From: Ruminococcaceae bacterium UBA5295
GTDB lineage: Bacteria > Bacillota > Clostridia > Oscillospirales > Acutalibacteraceae
Reading direction: 5' to 3'
Length of the DNA: 64,000 bases
NCBI GenBank assembly: GCA_002411365.1
Contig: DHSD01000012.1
Coordinates: 1 to 64,000 of the forward strand
Position numbers and translations under genes: made by a program. Numbering within the stretch: the stretch's first letter is position 1; every line of letters starts with the position of its first letter. The notes below the pieces were generated by a model. The model ran no database searches. It was given only the letters and a program-made list of their open reading frames with translations, and was not told the DNA's origin. Positions 17,571 through 24,965 of the stretch are shown here, one piece after another.

Positions 17571-18031
17571 TTTTGTTTTGATAGGTGACTTGTGCCGATA
17601 TTTGGGCCGGCTGAAGACGTATGCATAAGGCTGCGCAGCCGGTCACATTCTTTCTGCAGATTTTTACGGCATTTGCGGTCTAATGGAAGCGTCATACTTA
17701 GAAGGCTGCTGCATTTTATACCATAATGCAGCAGCTCTTTTTCTTCGGGTGTGCTGCAGCTTTTCTCTGGAAACTTACCGGCGAGTATCCCTTTGGCTTC
17801 TGCCTGCTTTTCTTCAGGAATCGAAAGGCAGTCCTTTTTTATGATGCCCTCACACTTTTTGAGGCGGTCGATATATATCTGGCGCTCATCAGGCAGCCCG
17901 CCGAGCTCTATCTCTTTCTGCTGGCTTTGGACTTCCATCATTTTTGTGATGTCGAGTATCTTTGTGAGAAGGATCACTTTCTGCTTCATGCAGCTTAGCA
18001 GAACGGCCAGCGGCGCCATTTTCTGGCTCAT
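17567..18031 (-). CDS. Putative flagellar export chaperone (FliT/FlgN-like), unassigned
   Basis: The 154-residue product is almost entirely alpha-helical by appearance, with heptad-like segments and a DERQIYIDRLKKCEGII stretch resembling FliT/FlgN-type chaperones. It overlaps the end of fliS by four bases (ATGA), so the two are translated together. That position, fliD-fliS-X, is where fliT lies in many bacteria, so a chaperone for FliD or another late substrate is the best guess. The sequence itself is not diagnostic. Confidence 0.6.
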   Translation of the reverse strand: MSQKMAPLAVLLSCMKQKVILLTKILDITKMMEVQSQQKEIELGGLPDERQIYIDRLKKCEGIIKKDCLSIPEEKQAEAKGILAGKFPEKSCSTPEEKELLHYGIKCSSLLSMTLPLDRKCRKNLQKECDRLRSLMHTSSAGPNIGTSHLSKQN

Positions 18032-18447
18032 TGCTTAGTGCCGGGCTTCGCGTTTTGGGCAGAGCGGCCCTTTTCATGAAGGCCCTTTTCAGCTTCTGCC
18101 CACGCGCTGCGCAGATCTTTGAGCTGCGGGATTATATTGTCGATATGCGACGTGTCGCTGGTTGCCTCTGTGATGACTATCTGCCCAGCCATATAAGAAT
18201 AAAGGCGGCTCAGCGTGGCGGAGAATTTATATTTGCCGTTAAGGATTGCTATGAGGTAATTGAGAATATTCCTGCATTTTCCCGTGCATTTGCACGCAGC
18301 TTCGCTGTTGCCCTGACCGAAAAGCTTTGAGGCAAATTTCAGGTTTTTGATTACCTCATCATAAAGCCTGACGATGAGCTCACCGCTTGACATGGTGTTT
18401 ATAGCCTGCTCTTCGTATTTCCGAACGAGATTGCTGCTGCCATACAT
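18028..18447 (-). CDS. fliS: Flagellin export chaperone FliS
   Basis: The product (139 residues from ATG 18447) matches FliS: INTMSSGELIVRLYDEVIKNL near the N-terminus, then the helical region with an ILNYLIAILNGKY-like segment and a SHIDNIIPQLKDLRSAW C-terminus. FliS binds flagellin in the cytoplasm and prevents early polymerisation. ATG 18447 lies 7 bases after GGAGGGAGG; an in-frame TTG at 18453 is too close to that site. It lies 56 bases downstream of fliD. Confidence 0.92.
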   Translation of the reverse strand: MYGSSNLVRKYEEQAINTMSSGELIVRLYDEVIKNLKFASKLFGQGNSEAACKCTGKCRNILNYLIAILNGKYKFSATLSRLYSYMAGQIVITEATSDTSHIDNIIPQLKDLRSAWAEAEKGLHEKGRSAQNAKPGTKQ

Positions 18448-18503
18448 AAACAAACCTCCCTCCGTTTTTGCTTTTTGGCATATAATATGCGGTTGATTAT
18501 AAT

Positions 18504-20861
18504 TCAGGAGGACATGCCAGAAAGATAATTATACTGGTTAGAAAGCCGGTAAATAGCCTGCTCCATTGTGGTGAATTTTGTCTGAAGGTTATTTCTCTGT
18601 GTTGTAAGCTGTGACTGCAGGTCTTTTATCTGCGTTTCATACTGTGAGATTTGTGTCGTAAGCTCACTTTTGTCAGAGCCAATTGTTGTGTTGCTGCCCG
18701 CAACATAATAGAGGATACCGCTGTTTCCATAAGTGCCGAAATAATTATTTAAAACCGACTTTACCCTTGGAGCAATACCGTCTTGTGAGCTGTCGGAATC
18801 ATCTACGTTTGTAAACATCTTGATGACCTGGTCGGTGTTGTTCTGCAGCGCGTTTTTAAGCTTGTTTGCGTCAGTAATCGCCAATTTACCGCCGGACATG
18901 TAATTGGACGAAGTCGAGATGCCTATGGCGCTGAGGGACAGGCCTGACGCTTCGACGTTGTGTTCCATTGCAGAGCGCAGGTCGTTTTGCAGGCTTGTAA
19001 GCTGTGGGTCGGAAAACAGAAGGCCTTGTTTGGCTTTTTCATTCCACTCTTTTATCTCGGTGTCGCTCATATCTTTTTTCTGGTCGTCAGTCAGAGGATT
19101 ATAAGTCTGTGTTTTCCCGCTGCTGTTGCTAAGGCCGTATGGGGTTTGAGTTACATATGTGTTGACTTTGTCAATCAGGCTGTTGTAATCGGCTATAAAG
19201 TCTGAAATCTTCTTATAGACATCATCTGTGCCGTTAGATGATGTAAACGTAATTTTTTCATTAGCATCCGGAGTTGTTCCGCTATTAAAGGTATTAAGAA
19301 CATTAAGGTTAAGGCCGTCGAGCGTAAATGAATTTGTAGTGCGGGCTATATCTGTGGCGGTGCCATTTATAGTAACATTCATTTTAAGGTCTTTACCAGC
19401 TGTTACAGTACCCCCTGTTCCGAAAAGCGAAGATGCGAGATTGCATGTACCAACATCCTGTATATTAATCGTTTCCTGTGTGCCTGTGTCCTTTGAAGTT
19501 ACGATGAACTTGTCGAGCGTCTGGGAGTAGCTGATATTTACATCGGCCTCGCTGTTATTGTTTATGGTGTTGATAACAGTGCCAAGCTCGGTGTCCTCAT
19601 TAAACTCGAAAGATGCGTTATTGACGGAAATTTTGTAAACATTCTTGCCATTTGAATTTTTAACCGGATTGCCATGTTCATCTTTTTCAGGAGAGAGTGC
19701 TACATTAGGGGAATCAGTATTCAGCTTTGTGTTTAGCTCACCAAGAGTTTTTGTCATTTCAAGGCGGTTAGTTTCGCCGCTTTCAATATGAAGGACGCCG
19801 TCTTTTCCAAGGATTCCGCTTGCTGATGCGGAATCCAATTCAAGCACTGAAGTACCGTCGCTTGTTTTAAAAGACAGCTTATTATCGCTGGTGAGGGAAA
19901 CAGTTACTTTGCCAGAGCCGAATGCGCTGGTAAGTTTGGTTTGCAAGTAACTTTGAAGGCCCGACACAGAATTATATGAGCTGCTGCTGCTTTGGTCGAA
20001 TGTAATATTTTTCTGTAGGCCGTCGAGCTTGAAAGTAAGAGTTACGCCCGCAAGCTTATTGCCGAGGTCGTACAATTTTTGAGAGTCTATAGCAGACGAA
20101 CCGCTGAGTGAATAGGAAGCATTACTACCTGTAAGCCCGAGGCCTCCTATAAAGTTTTGCGAAGCACCTGTTATAGTAGCTCCGTTTAGTTTAAGCGTAT
20201 CATTTAAAGCAGAAACAGTAACCTTGTTTCTAAGGTCGGAATTGCTGTTAATCTGATTTTGAAGCTGCGTTGCAAGTTGCGCTGCAATGCTGGATGGTGT
20301 ATCCACGCTTAACTTTGATACATCGATGTCGCTGCCGAGAGTGATTCTATAAGACTTGTTGTCGAGTTTGAGGTCGAGGTATGAGGAAGAAGAAATAGTT
20401 TTACCAACCTCACTTAGGGACTCTATAGCCTCATTTGAAACTTTATCTTTTGTAGAAAGGGAAGCCTTAGTAGCAAGATTGGAAATGCTGTTTATCACGA
20501 TGTTACCGGCATCTTTGCTTGGGCCGGTAGCAGTAACAGCACTGCTGTTACTGCTTGTCAAATTGTCTGAATCAAAAAAAGTACCGCTTAGTATGTTATT
20601 CCCGCTTGTAGAAGAATATGAAAAGTAATTGTCTGAGAACTTCTGCAGCATATCCTCTATATCACGGAACATATCGCGTTTCCACTCGGTTTTCTGTTCA
20701 AGCTGCTTTGTCCTGTCTATTTCTTCAGAGGTTTTGGAAGTGAGTGCTTTTATCAGGTTTTGGGTATCGAGGCCTGAAGCAAATTCAGTGCCGTTAAGTC
20801 TTGTTACGCCGTCCATTGAATAAAAAGAAGGGATCGACGACGATGCTGTTGATGTACTCAT
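18504..20861 (-). CDS. fliD: Flagellar filament cap protein FliD (HAP2), long form
   Basis: The 785-residue product has the FliD N-terminal domain (TEFASGLDTQNLIKALT near residue 25) and the C-terminal domain ending in coiled coil (QISQYETQIKDLQSQL, RLSNQYNYLSGM). The middle, about residues 120-600, is a long Ser/Thr/Asn-rich surface region, well above the roughly 450-550 residues common in Firmicutes. FliD forms the cap that folds flagellin at the filament tip. GGAGGAG precedes the start, and a sigma-28 promoter lies 39 bases upstream. Confidence 0.93.
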   Translation of the reverse strand: MSTSTASSSIPSFYSMDGVTRLNGTEFASGLDTQNLIKALTSKTSEEIDRTKQLEQKTEWKRDMFRDIEDMLQKFSDNYFSYSSTSGNNILSGTFFDSDNLTSSNSSAVTATGPSKDAGNIVINSISNLATKASLSTKDKVSNEAIESLSEVGKTISSSSYLDLKLDNKSYRITLGSDIDVSKLSVDTPSSIAAQLATQLQNQINSNSDLRNKVTVSALNDTLKLNGATITGASQNFIGGLGLTGSNASYSLSGSSAIDSQKLYDLGNKLAGVTLTFKLDGLQKNITFDQSSSSSYNSVSGLQSYLQTKLTSAFGSGKVTVSLTSDNKLSFKTSDGTSVLELDSASASGILGKDGVLHIESGETNRLEMTKTLGELNTKLNTDSPNVALSPEKDEHGNPVKNSNGKNVYKISVNNASFEFNEDTELGTVINTINNNSEADVNISYSQTLDKFIVTSKDTGTQETINIQDVGTCNLASSLFGTGGTVTAGKDLKMNVTINGTATDIARTTNSFTLDGLNLNVLNTFNSGTTPDANEKITFTSSNGTDDVYKKISDFIADYNSLIDKVNTYVTQTPYGLSNSSGKTQTYNPLTDDQKKDMSDTEIKEWNEKAKQGLLFSDPQLTSLQNDLRSAMEHNVEASGLSLSAIGISTSSNYMSGGKLAITDANKLKNALQNNTDQVIKMFTNVDDSDSSQDGIAPRVKSVLNNYFGTYGNSGILYYVAGSNTTIGSDKSELTTQISQYETQIKDLQSQLTTQRNNLQTKFTTMEQAIYRLSNQYNYLSGMSS

Positions 20862-20899
20862 TTTTTGCTCCTCCGTTTCTGTTAATCCTTACTAATTCT

Positions 20900-20926
20900 A
20901 TATCGGCACTTTGGGCAGTTTCTTTA
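20900..20926 (-). promoter_or_regulatory. Sigma-28 promoter of fliD operon
   Basis: Read on the minus strand, TAAA (20926-20923), a 15-base spacer and GCCGATAT (20907-20900) match the sigma-28 consensus. The -10 element ends 39 bases before the fliD start, leaving a leader of about 30 bases. It fits expression of fliD-fliS after hook completion. Confidence 0.9.
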
Positions 20927-20946
20927 GCTGCCAGAAGACATACTGC

Positions 20947-20976
20947 AAAAAACCGCCCGAAATACCGGACGGCTTT
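20947..20976 (-). terminator. Intrinsic terminator of the mcp operon
   Basis: On the minus strand CCGTCCG pairs with CGGGCGG (one G-U) around a six-base loop, followed by a run of T (plus-strand A run 20947-20952). It lies just beyond the mcp stop at 21007 and before the fliD promoter, so it separates the two units. A T run on the other side could make it act in both directions. Confidence 0.8.
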
Positions 20977-21006
20977 TTAAAGATATTTTATTTTGCCTTC
21001 ACTGCA

Positions 21007-22455
21007 TCAAATGTATTTATCATTGGCAACTTTTGGGGCAGAAACTGCTTTTGCCTTTGGCGATACGGCAGTCGACGGCCTTGAAGCTGAGCCCCTTTTT
21101 GCCGCCCCATGCGCTGTGGCTGAGGACTTAGAAAACCTTGAAATTGCATCATTGTTGTTTTGTGCTTTTGTAGCTGAAGCATCTTCACGCAGCTTGAGAG
21201 AATCTACAGCTCCCTTTAAAGTCTTTGCCTGGGCGGCAAGCTCTTCGCTTGCTGCGGCGCTTTGCTCCGCCGTGGCGGAATTTGTCTGCACAACAGCTGA
21301 AATCTGCTGTATGCCCTGTGTAATCTGCCCAATGGAAGCAGCCTGAGCATTTGAAGCGGTCGCAATTTCGTTGACGAGCTTGTTGGCTTCTGAAGAAGAA
21401 GACCTAACTTCTTCGAGTGTCTTTTCGGCAGTTTCAGCTACCTTTGTGCCTTCCCCTACAGCCTGGATTGCAGCTTCAATAAGTGAGGTTGTGTTTTTGG
21501 AAGCCTCGGCGCTCTTGCTTGCAAGGTTACGGACTTCGTCAGCAACAACGGCAAAACCTTTTCCTGCGGAACCCGCGCGGGCAGCCTCTACTGCGGCATT
21601 GAGCGCAAGGATGTTAGTCTGGAAGGAAATATCGTCGATAGTTTTGATGATGTTGCCGATTTTCTTTGATGTCTCGCTTATCTGGCTCATAGCACTGACC
21701 ATCTGGGCCATGCTATGATTTGCTTCGATGATTTTTTCTTCTGCCTGTGAAGAAGCGCGGTCGGCATCTGTTGCGTTTGCCGCCGTTTTGCGTACCTGGC
21801 CTGAGATATCTGTAATGGTTGCGGAAAGCTGCTCAATAGAGCTTGCCTGCTCTGTAGCGCCCTGTGCAAGGGACTGGGAAGCGCTTGCCACTTCATTTGA
21901 GCCTATGGAAGTCTGGTCTGCAGCATTTCTTACAGTTCCGAATATCTTGTTGAGGTCGTTTTTCATAGCATTCATCGAATTTCCGATTTGTGCCCATTCA
22001 CCGCGCCAGTCAGCGCGGTTGACTTCAACAGTGAGGTCTCCCTTTTCAAGGTGGTGCATGTAGTCCATCAATGCATTAACCATATATTTGAGCATATCGG
22101 AGTAATTGTTTACAGCGTTGACAAGTTCATGGCCGGTTGCATCGTGTGCGATGTCATCGACATGGATATCGAGCTTGCCGTCCTGAAGTTGTTCGAGGCA
22201 GTCAACAAGGTTCTTTTTCACAGTGCTTGTCATCCTTGATGTCCGCACCATGCTGAAGATGCAGAGGAATGCAACGACGCACAGGTAAACGATAACCCAT
22301 GGTATCATTGCTCCCATAGTGGCGGCAAGCCCTGAAGGGTTACCGCTCATGCTGCCTGCGACAATCAGAAGAACGATTGTAGGTATGATGAACAAGACTG
22401 CTTTTATAATAGATGACAAGTATAATTTTTTATCTACATTATTATTATTTTCCAT
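21007..22455 (-). CDS. Methyl-accepting chemotaxis protein without extracellular sensor domain
   Basis: The 482-residue product has two close membrane helices (about residues 14-33 and 47-70) joined by only a short loop, so no external ligand-binding domain exists. HAMP-like segments follow (about 72-160), then a full signalling domain with the hairpin tip DEVRNLASKSAEASK region and NILALNAAVEAARAGSAGKGFAVV. It lacks a C-terminal CheR/CheB docking pentapeptide; the tail is a flexible Ala/Ser/Lys-rich stretch. It is the last gene of a cheW-pilZ-cheW-mcp unit and probably senses membrane or internal state. Confidence 0.92.
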   Translation of the reverse strand: MENNNNVDKKLYLSSIIKAVLFIIPTIVLLIVAGSMSGNPSGLAATMGAMIPWVIVYLCVVAFLCIFSMVRTSRMTSTVKKNLVDCLEQLQDGKLDIHVDDIAHDATGHELVNAVNNYSDMLKYMVNALMDYMHHLEKGDLTVEVNRADWRGEWAQIGNSMNAMKNDLNKIFGTVRNAADQTSIGSNEVASASQSLAQGATEQASSIEQLSATITDISGQVRKTAANATDADRASSQAEEKIIEANHSMAQMVSAMSQISETSKKIGNIIKTIDDISFQTNILALNAAVEAARAGSAGKGFAVVADEVRNLASKSAEASKNTTSLIEAAIQAVGEGTKVAETAEKTLEEVRSSSSEANKLVNEIATASNAQAASIGQITQGIQQISAVVQTNSATAEQSAAASEELAAQAKTLKGAVDSLKLREDASATKAQNNNDAISRFSKSSATAHGAAKRGSASRPSTAVSPKAKAVSAPKVANDKYI

Positions 22456-22481
22456 TGAAGCAGTACTCCATTTCCTCTTTG

Positions 22482-23105
22482 TTATTTTGCAGGCTGCCCA
22501 TTTTCAGGGCTGCCATCCTTCTTTTCCGAGTCAACCTGAGACTGGGCGACCGTAGCTTCCTGGGCAGTTTCTGTTACTTCATCAAATTCGCTGTCAGAAA
22601 AGATTTTCGAAACGTCAAGAAGAAGGACAACTTTTTTGCCTATCTGGCCGATGCCGGTCAGGTAACGGTTCACAGTTTCCTTTGTAACTTTAGGCGGCGG
22701 CGAAATTTTGTCGTTGTTTATGTCTGTCACTTCGTCCACAGTGTCAACAATAAAACCTATGTAGTTGCCGTGGATATTTGTAACTACTATGCATGTGCTC
22801 TCATTGTACTCTGCTTCCGGCCGTTTCAGGCGGATGCGCATATCGATGACAGGAACGATATTTCCACGCAGATTGATGATGCCCTTTGCATAGGCCGGAA
22901 AATCCGGCAGAGGGATTATTTTCTGCATGCTGATTATCTGCACAACATCACTTATGGGTATACCAAAAAGTTCTCCGTCAATCCAGAAAGTAAGGTATTT
23001 GTTTTCTTCCTGCTGACTTTCTGCGGAGTCCATTTCAGACTCATCTTTTGCTTCCGCATTCTGCAATTTTTCCACCTCGTTCATTTTATAAGATGTGCCA
23101 CACAT
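22482..23105 (-). CDS. cheW: Chemotaxis coupling protein CheW (copy next to mcp)
   Basis: The 207-residue product has a single CheW domain (about residues 40-175): LTFWIDGELFGIPISDVVQI, IPLPDFPAYAKGIINLRG and the DVTDINNDKI segment. It has an acidic N-terminal extension and a Gln/Glu-rich tail. CheW links receptors to CheA. The start may be ATG 23105 or ATG 23084; neither has a strong ribosome binding site. It lies between the pilZ gene (23 bases) and mcp (26 bases), so all are in one unit. Confidence 0.92.
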   Translation of the reverse strand: MCGTSYKMNEVEKLQNAEAKDESEMDSAESQQEENKYLTFWIDGELFGIPISDVVQIISMQKIIPLPDFPAYAKGIINLRGNIVPVIDMRIRLKRPEAEYNESTCIVVTNIHGNYIGFIVDTVDEVTDINNDKISPPPKVTKETVNRYLTGIGQIGKKVVLLLDVSKIFSDSEFDEVTETAQEATVAQSQVDSEKKDGSPENGQPAK

Positions 23106-23128
23106 TTTCAGCCGGCCATCTGCCTTGA

Positions 23129-23803
23129 TTATGGTTTCGGCAGATTCTGCCTTATCCTGTGTATCTGTTCACGCTGGCAGGCAAACAGGTATTTGCAAAG
23201 CAAGTCAAACTGCCTGCCGGAATTGTCGAGAAATTCACAGCCATAGCTGCTTTTGCTTCTGCTGTTTATCGGTATCTCCCGTATGACCTTGGTGATCAAT
23301 GAAAGAATCGTATGATATATATTCACCTTTACGACAAGGTGATCCCCTGCTTTCAGCTTGCAGCCGCAGATAAAATAAAGCCCGCCGAGGCTGATGTTAT
23401 GAATATGAATTTCAAACGGCTTTCCTTGTGGCTCAAGGTTAGCGGCAGAGAAATTTTCAGTTTCAGCTATTAAGTAAGCTTTGGCTTCAAGCCCGACCTT
23501 CACACGAAAAAAGTTACGTTTCTCATAGTTGGCAGCGTCCTGCAGGTCAACTATGCGTATCATCTCACCAGTTGAAAGGTATACATGGCCAACGAGCACT
23601 CTAAAACCGAGCGCATCGTTCATATTCATAATACTTACTTTCACTGTGGTGTTGCAGTGTATTATGGGCAGGCAGTCATTCTCGGAGGTTATTTCTATGC
23701 TGCCATCTGGGAAGCCGCTGATATACCCGATCAGAAGAGGAGTGTTATCCATTGCGTGGATTTCACAAGGAGAATGAAGATAACGCTCTGAAACAGACAA
23801 CAT
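23129..23803 (-). CDS. PilZ-domain protein, YcgR-like c-di-GMP receptor
   Basis: The 224-residue product has an N-terminal YcgR-like beta domain and a C-terminal PilZ domain (about residues 90-205). Both c-di-GMP binding motifs are visible: RNFFR (RxxxR form) and NISLGG (N/DxSxGG form). YcgR-type proteins slow or redirect the motor by contacting MotA or the switch when c-di-GMP is high. Start ATG 23803 has AAGGAG 8 bases upstream. It lies between two cheW genes in a sigma-28-driven unit, which strongly suggests a role in motility. Confidence 0.88.
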   Translation of the reverse strand: MLSVSERYLHSPCEIHAMDNTPLLIGYISGFPDGSIEITSENDCLPIIHCNTTVKVSIMNMNDALGFRVLVGHVYLSTGEMIRIVDLQDAANYEKRNFFRVKVGLEAKAYLIAETENFSAANLEPQGKPFEIHIHNISLGGLYFICGCKLKAGDHLVVKVNIYHTILSLITKVIREIPINSRSKSSYGCEFLDNSGRQFDLLCKYLFACQREQIHRIRQNLPKP

Positions 23804-23841
23804 CCGAAAGTCTCCTTTTTCTCCGCAAAATTGTGGCCGCT

Positions 23842-24390
23842 TTACTGCTGAGATTTTGGATTTTCCGCGTTTCGCTGGTTATTTGCTTTCTGTTTCTGCG
23901 AACGGCTGTGATGTGTCAGCACTTTAGGCGTGTCGAGCAGCATAGCCGAGGCGTTATCAAGCGTGACTATGCCGCTTACAAAGTTCTTGCCGTTTTCCGT
24001 ACTGCTTTTTGATTTTGGCGAAACGTTTATTTGGTTTTCAGCAACGTCGCATACATCTTTCACAGAGTCAACAATCATGCCGACCATCAGTTCGCCGGAC
24101 TCAACTATGACTATGCTTGTGCGCACGTCGTATGGCGCTTCTTCTTTTTTGAAGCGCAGGCGCATATCGATGACCGGAATGACTTTACCCCGGAGGTTTA
24201 TAACGCCTTTTACATAGTCTATGACGTTAGGCAAAAATGTAATAGGCTGCATTCTGATAATCTCTACGACCTGTGAAGTCGGCACGCAGTAAAGCTGGCC
24301 ATCGATGGTAAATGTAAGGTATTTTTCAACTTTTAAGTCATCTGCCTTGGCAGCTTCTGTTCCAATAGTTATGTCTTTAACTGCCTGCAT
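23842..24390 (-). CDS. cheW: Chemotaxis coupling protein CheW (first copy of the unit)
   Basis: From ATG 24390 the product has 182 residues with one CheW domain: YLTFTIDGQLYCVPTSQVVEI, LPNVIDYVKGVINLRGKVIPV and the SVKDVCDVAENQINV segment. GGGAAGGGG precedes this start, whereas an in-frame start at 24474 adds an unrelated leader. It differs clearly from the second CheW 737 bases on, so the two may serve different receptors. It is the first gene after a sigma-28 promoter with an unusual hairpin in its leader. Confidence 0.9.
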   Translation of the reverse strand: MQAVKDITIGTEAAKADDLKVEKYLTFTIDGQLYCVPTSQVVEIIRMQPITFLPNVIDYVKGVINLRGKVIPVIDMRLRFKKEEAPYDVRTSIVIVESGELMVGMIVDSVKDVCDVAENQINVSPKSKSSTENGKNFVSGIVTLDNASAMLLDTPKVLTHHSRSQKQKANNQRNAENPKSQQ

Positions 24391-24416
24391 GGAATTCCCC
24401 TTCCCTGCCGTAAATA

Positions 24417-24450
24417 ATGCCTGCCGTATGTCGATACGGCAGTGAGGCAT
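24417..24450 (-). promoter_or_regulatory. Hairpin in the leader of the cheW-pilZ-cheW-mcp unit
   Basis: A perfect nine-base stem (24421-24429 with 24434-24442) around a four-base loop extends, after a bulge, with ATGC/GCAT (24417-24420 with 24447-24450). It lies between the sigma-28 promoter and the cheW ribosome binding site, inside a leader of about 117 bases. No T run follows, so it is not a terminator. A stability or translation-control role is possible. Confidence 0.6.
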
Positions 24451-24514
24451 AAAATAAATATGTAATTTTTCCAAAATCCTCTAAAAAAGAGGACAAAATA
24501 AACTCTATTTAATA

Positions 24515-24541
24515 ATATCGGCTGGAACACCAGAATACTTA
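24515..24541 (-). promoter_or_regulatory. Sigma-28 promoter of the cheW-pilZ-cheW-mcp unit
   Basis: On the minus strand TAAG (24541-24538), 15 bases and GCCGATAT (24522-24515) match the sigma-28 promoter consensus. Leader length to ATG 24390 is about 117 bases. Confidence 0.85.
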
Positions 24542-24572
24542 GAGAAAAACGCAGAAAAAGCATAACAGTTTT

Positions 24573-24965
24573 TTAACTTTGCCCGTCTCCTTTTCCAGCG
24601 ATACTTTCATCAACATTTTCTGGCGCCGTTTCGGGAGGGTCGCCGCCTGCGCTGCCGTCAGCAGGAGCTGCCGGTATGCGCTCGGCTTTTCCGCCCTCAC
24701 CGACCTTGTAGCCGAGAAAATATATGTAAATATCTACAACAGCCTGATAGAGTTCGGGAGGGACTTCCGCCCCAGACTGAAGCTGTGAGAGGAGCGTTGC
24801 GAGCGAATTGTCGCGGAAGACGGGAACGCCGCTCTTTTCGGCAATGCCTATTATCTTCTGCGCCATATATCCTGAGCCGGAAGCGACTACAACAGGGGCG
24901 GTTTCAGGCGAAGCTTCGGAGTATTTAAGGGCGGCTGCCTTTTGCAGCTTTTCAAACTGTGACAT
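24573..24965 (-). CDS. FlhB C-terminal domain homologue (YlqH/FlhX-like)
   Basis: The product (130 residues from ATG 24965) matches the part of FlhB after the cleavage site: KYSEASPETAPVVVASGSG, then KSGVPVFRDNSLATLLSQ, and EVPPELYQAVVDIYIYFLG. It has no NPTH motif and no membrane segment, so it mimics the released C-terminal half of FlhB. A Pro/Gly/Glu tail follows. ATG 24965 is preferred over GTG 24974, which is too close to AAAGGAAG. It overlaps its upstream neighbour by 14 bases. B. subtilis has the same gene pair (ylqG-ylqH). Confidence 0.85.
   Translation of the reverse strand: MSQFEKLQKAAALKYSEASPETAPVVVASGSGYMAQKIIGIAEKSGVPVFRDNSLATLLSQLQSGAEVPPELYQAVVDIYIYFLGYKVGEGGKAERIPAAPADGSAGGDPPETAPENVDESIAGKGDGQS

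Noticed and set aside
18478..18490. AT palindrome between fliD and fliS as a terminator
   Set aside because: Stem is short, AT-only in the centre and not followed by a T run on the minus strand.
22413..23246. 277-codon plus-strand frame opposite cheW
   Set aside because: Phe/Cys/Tyr-rich shadow of cheW with no ribosome binding site; cheW is certain.
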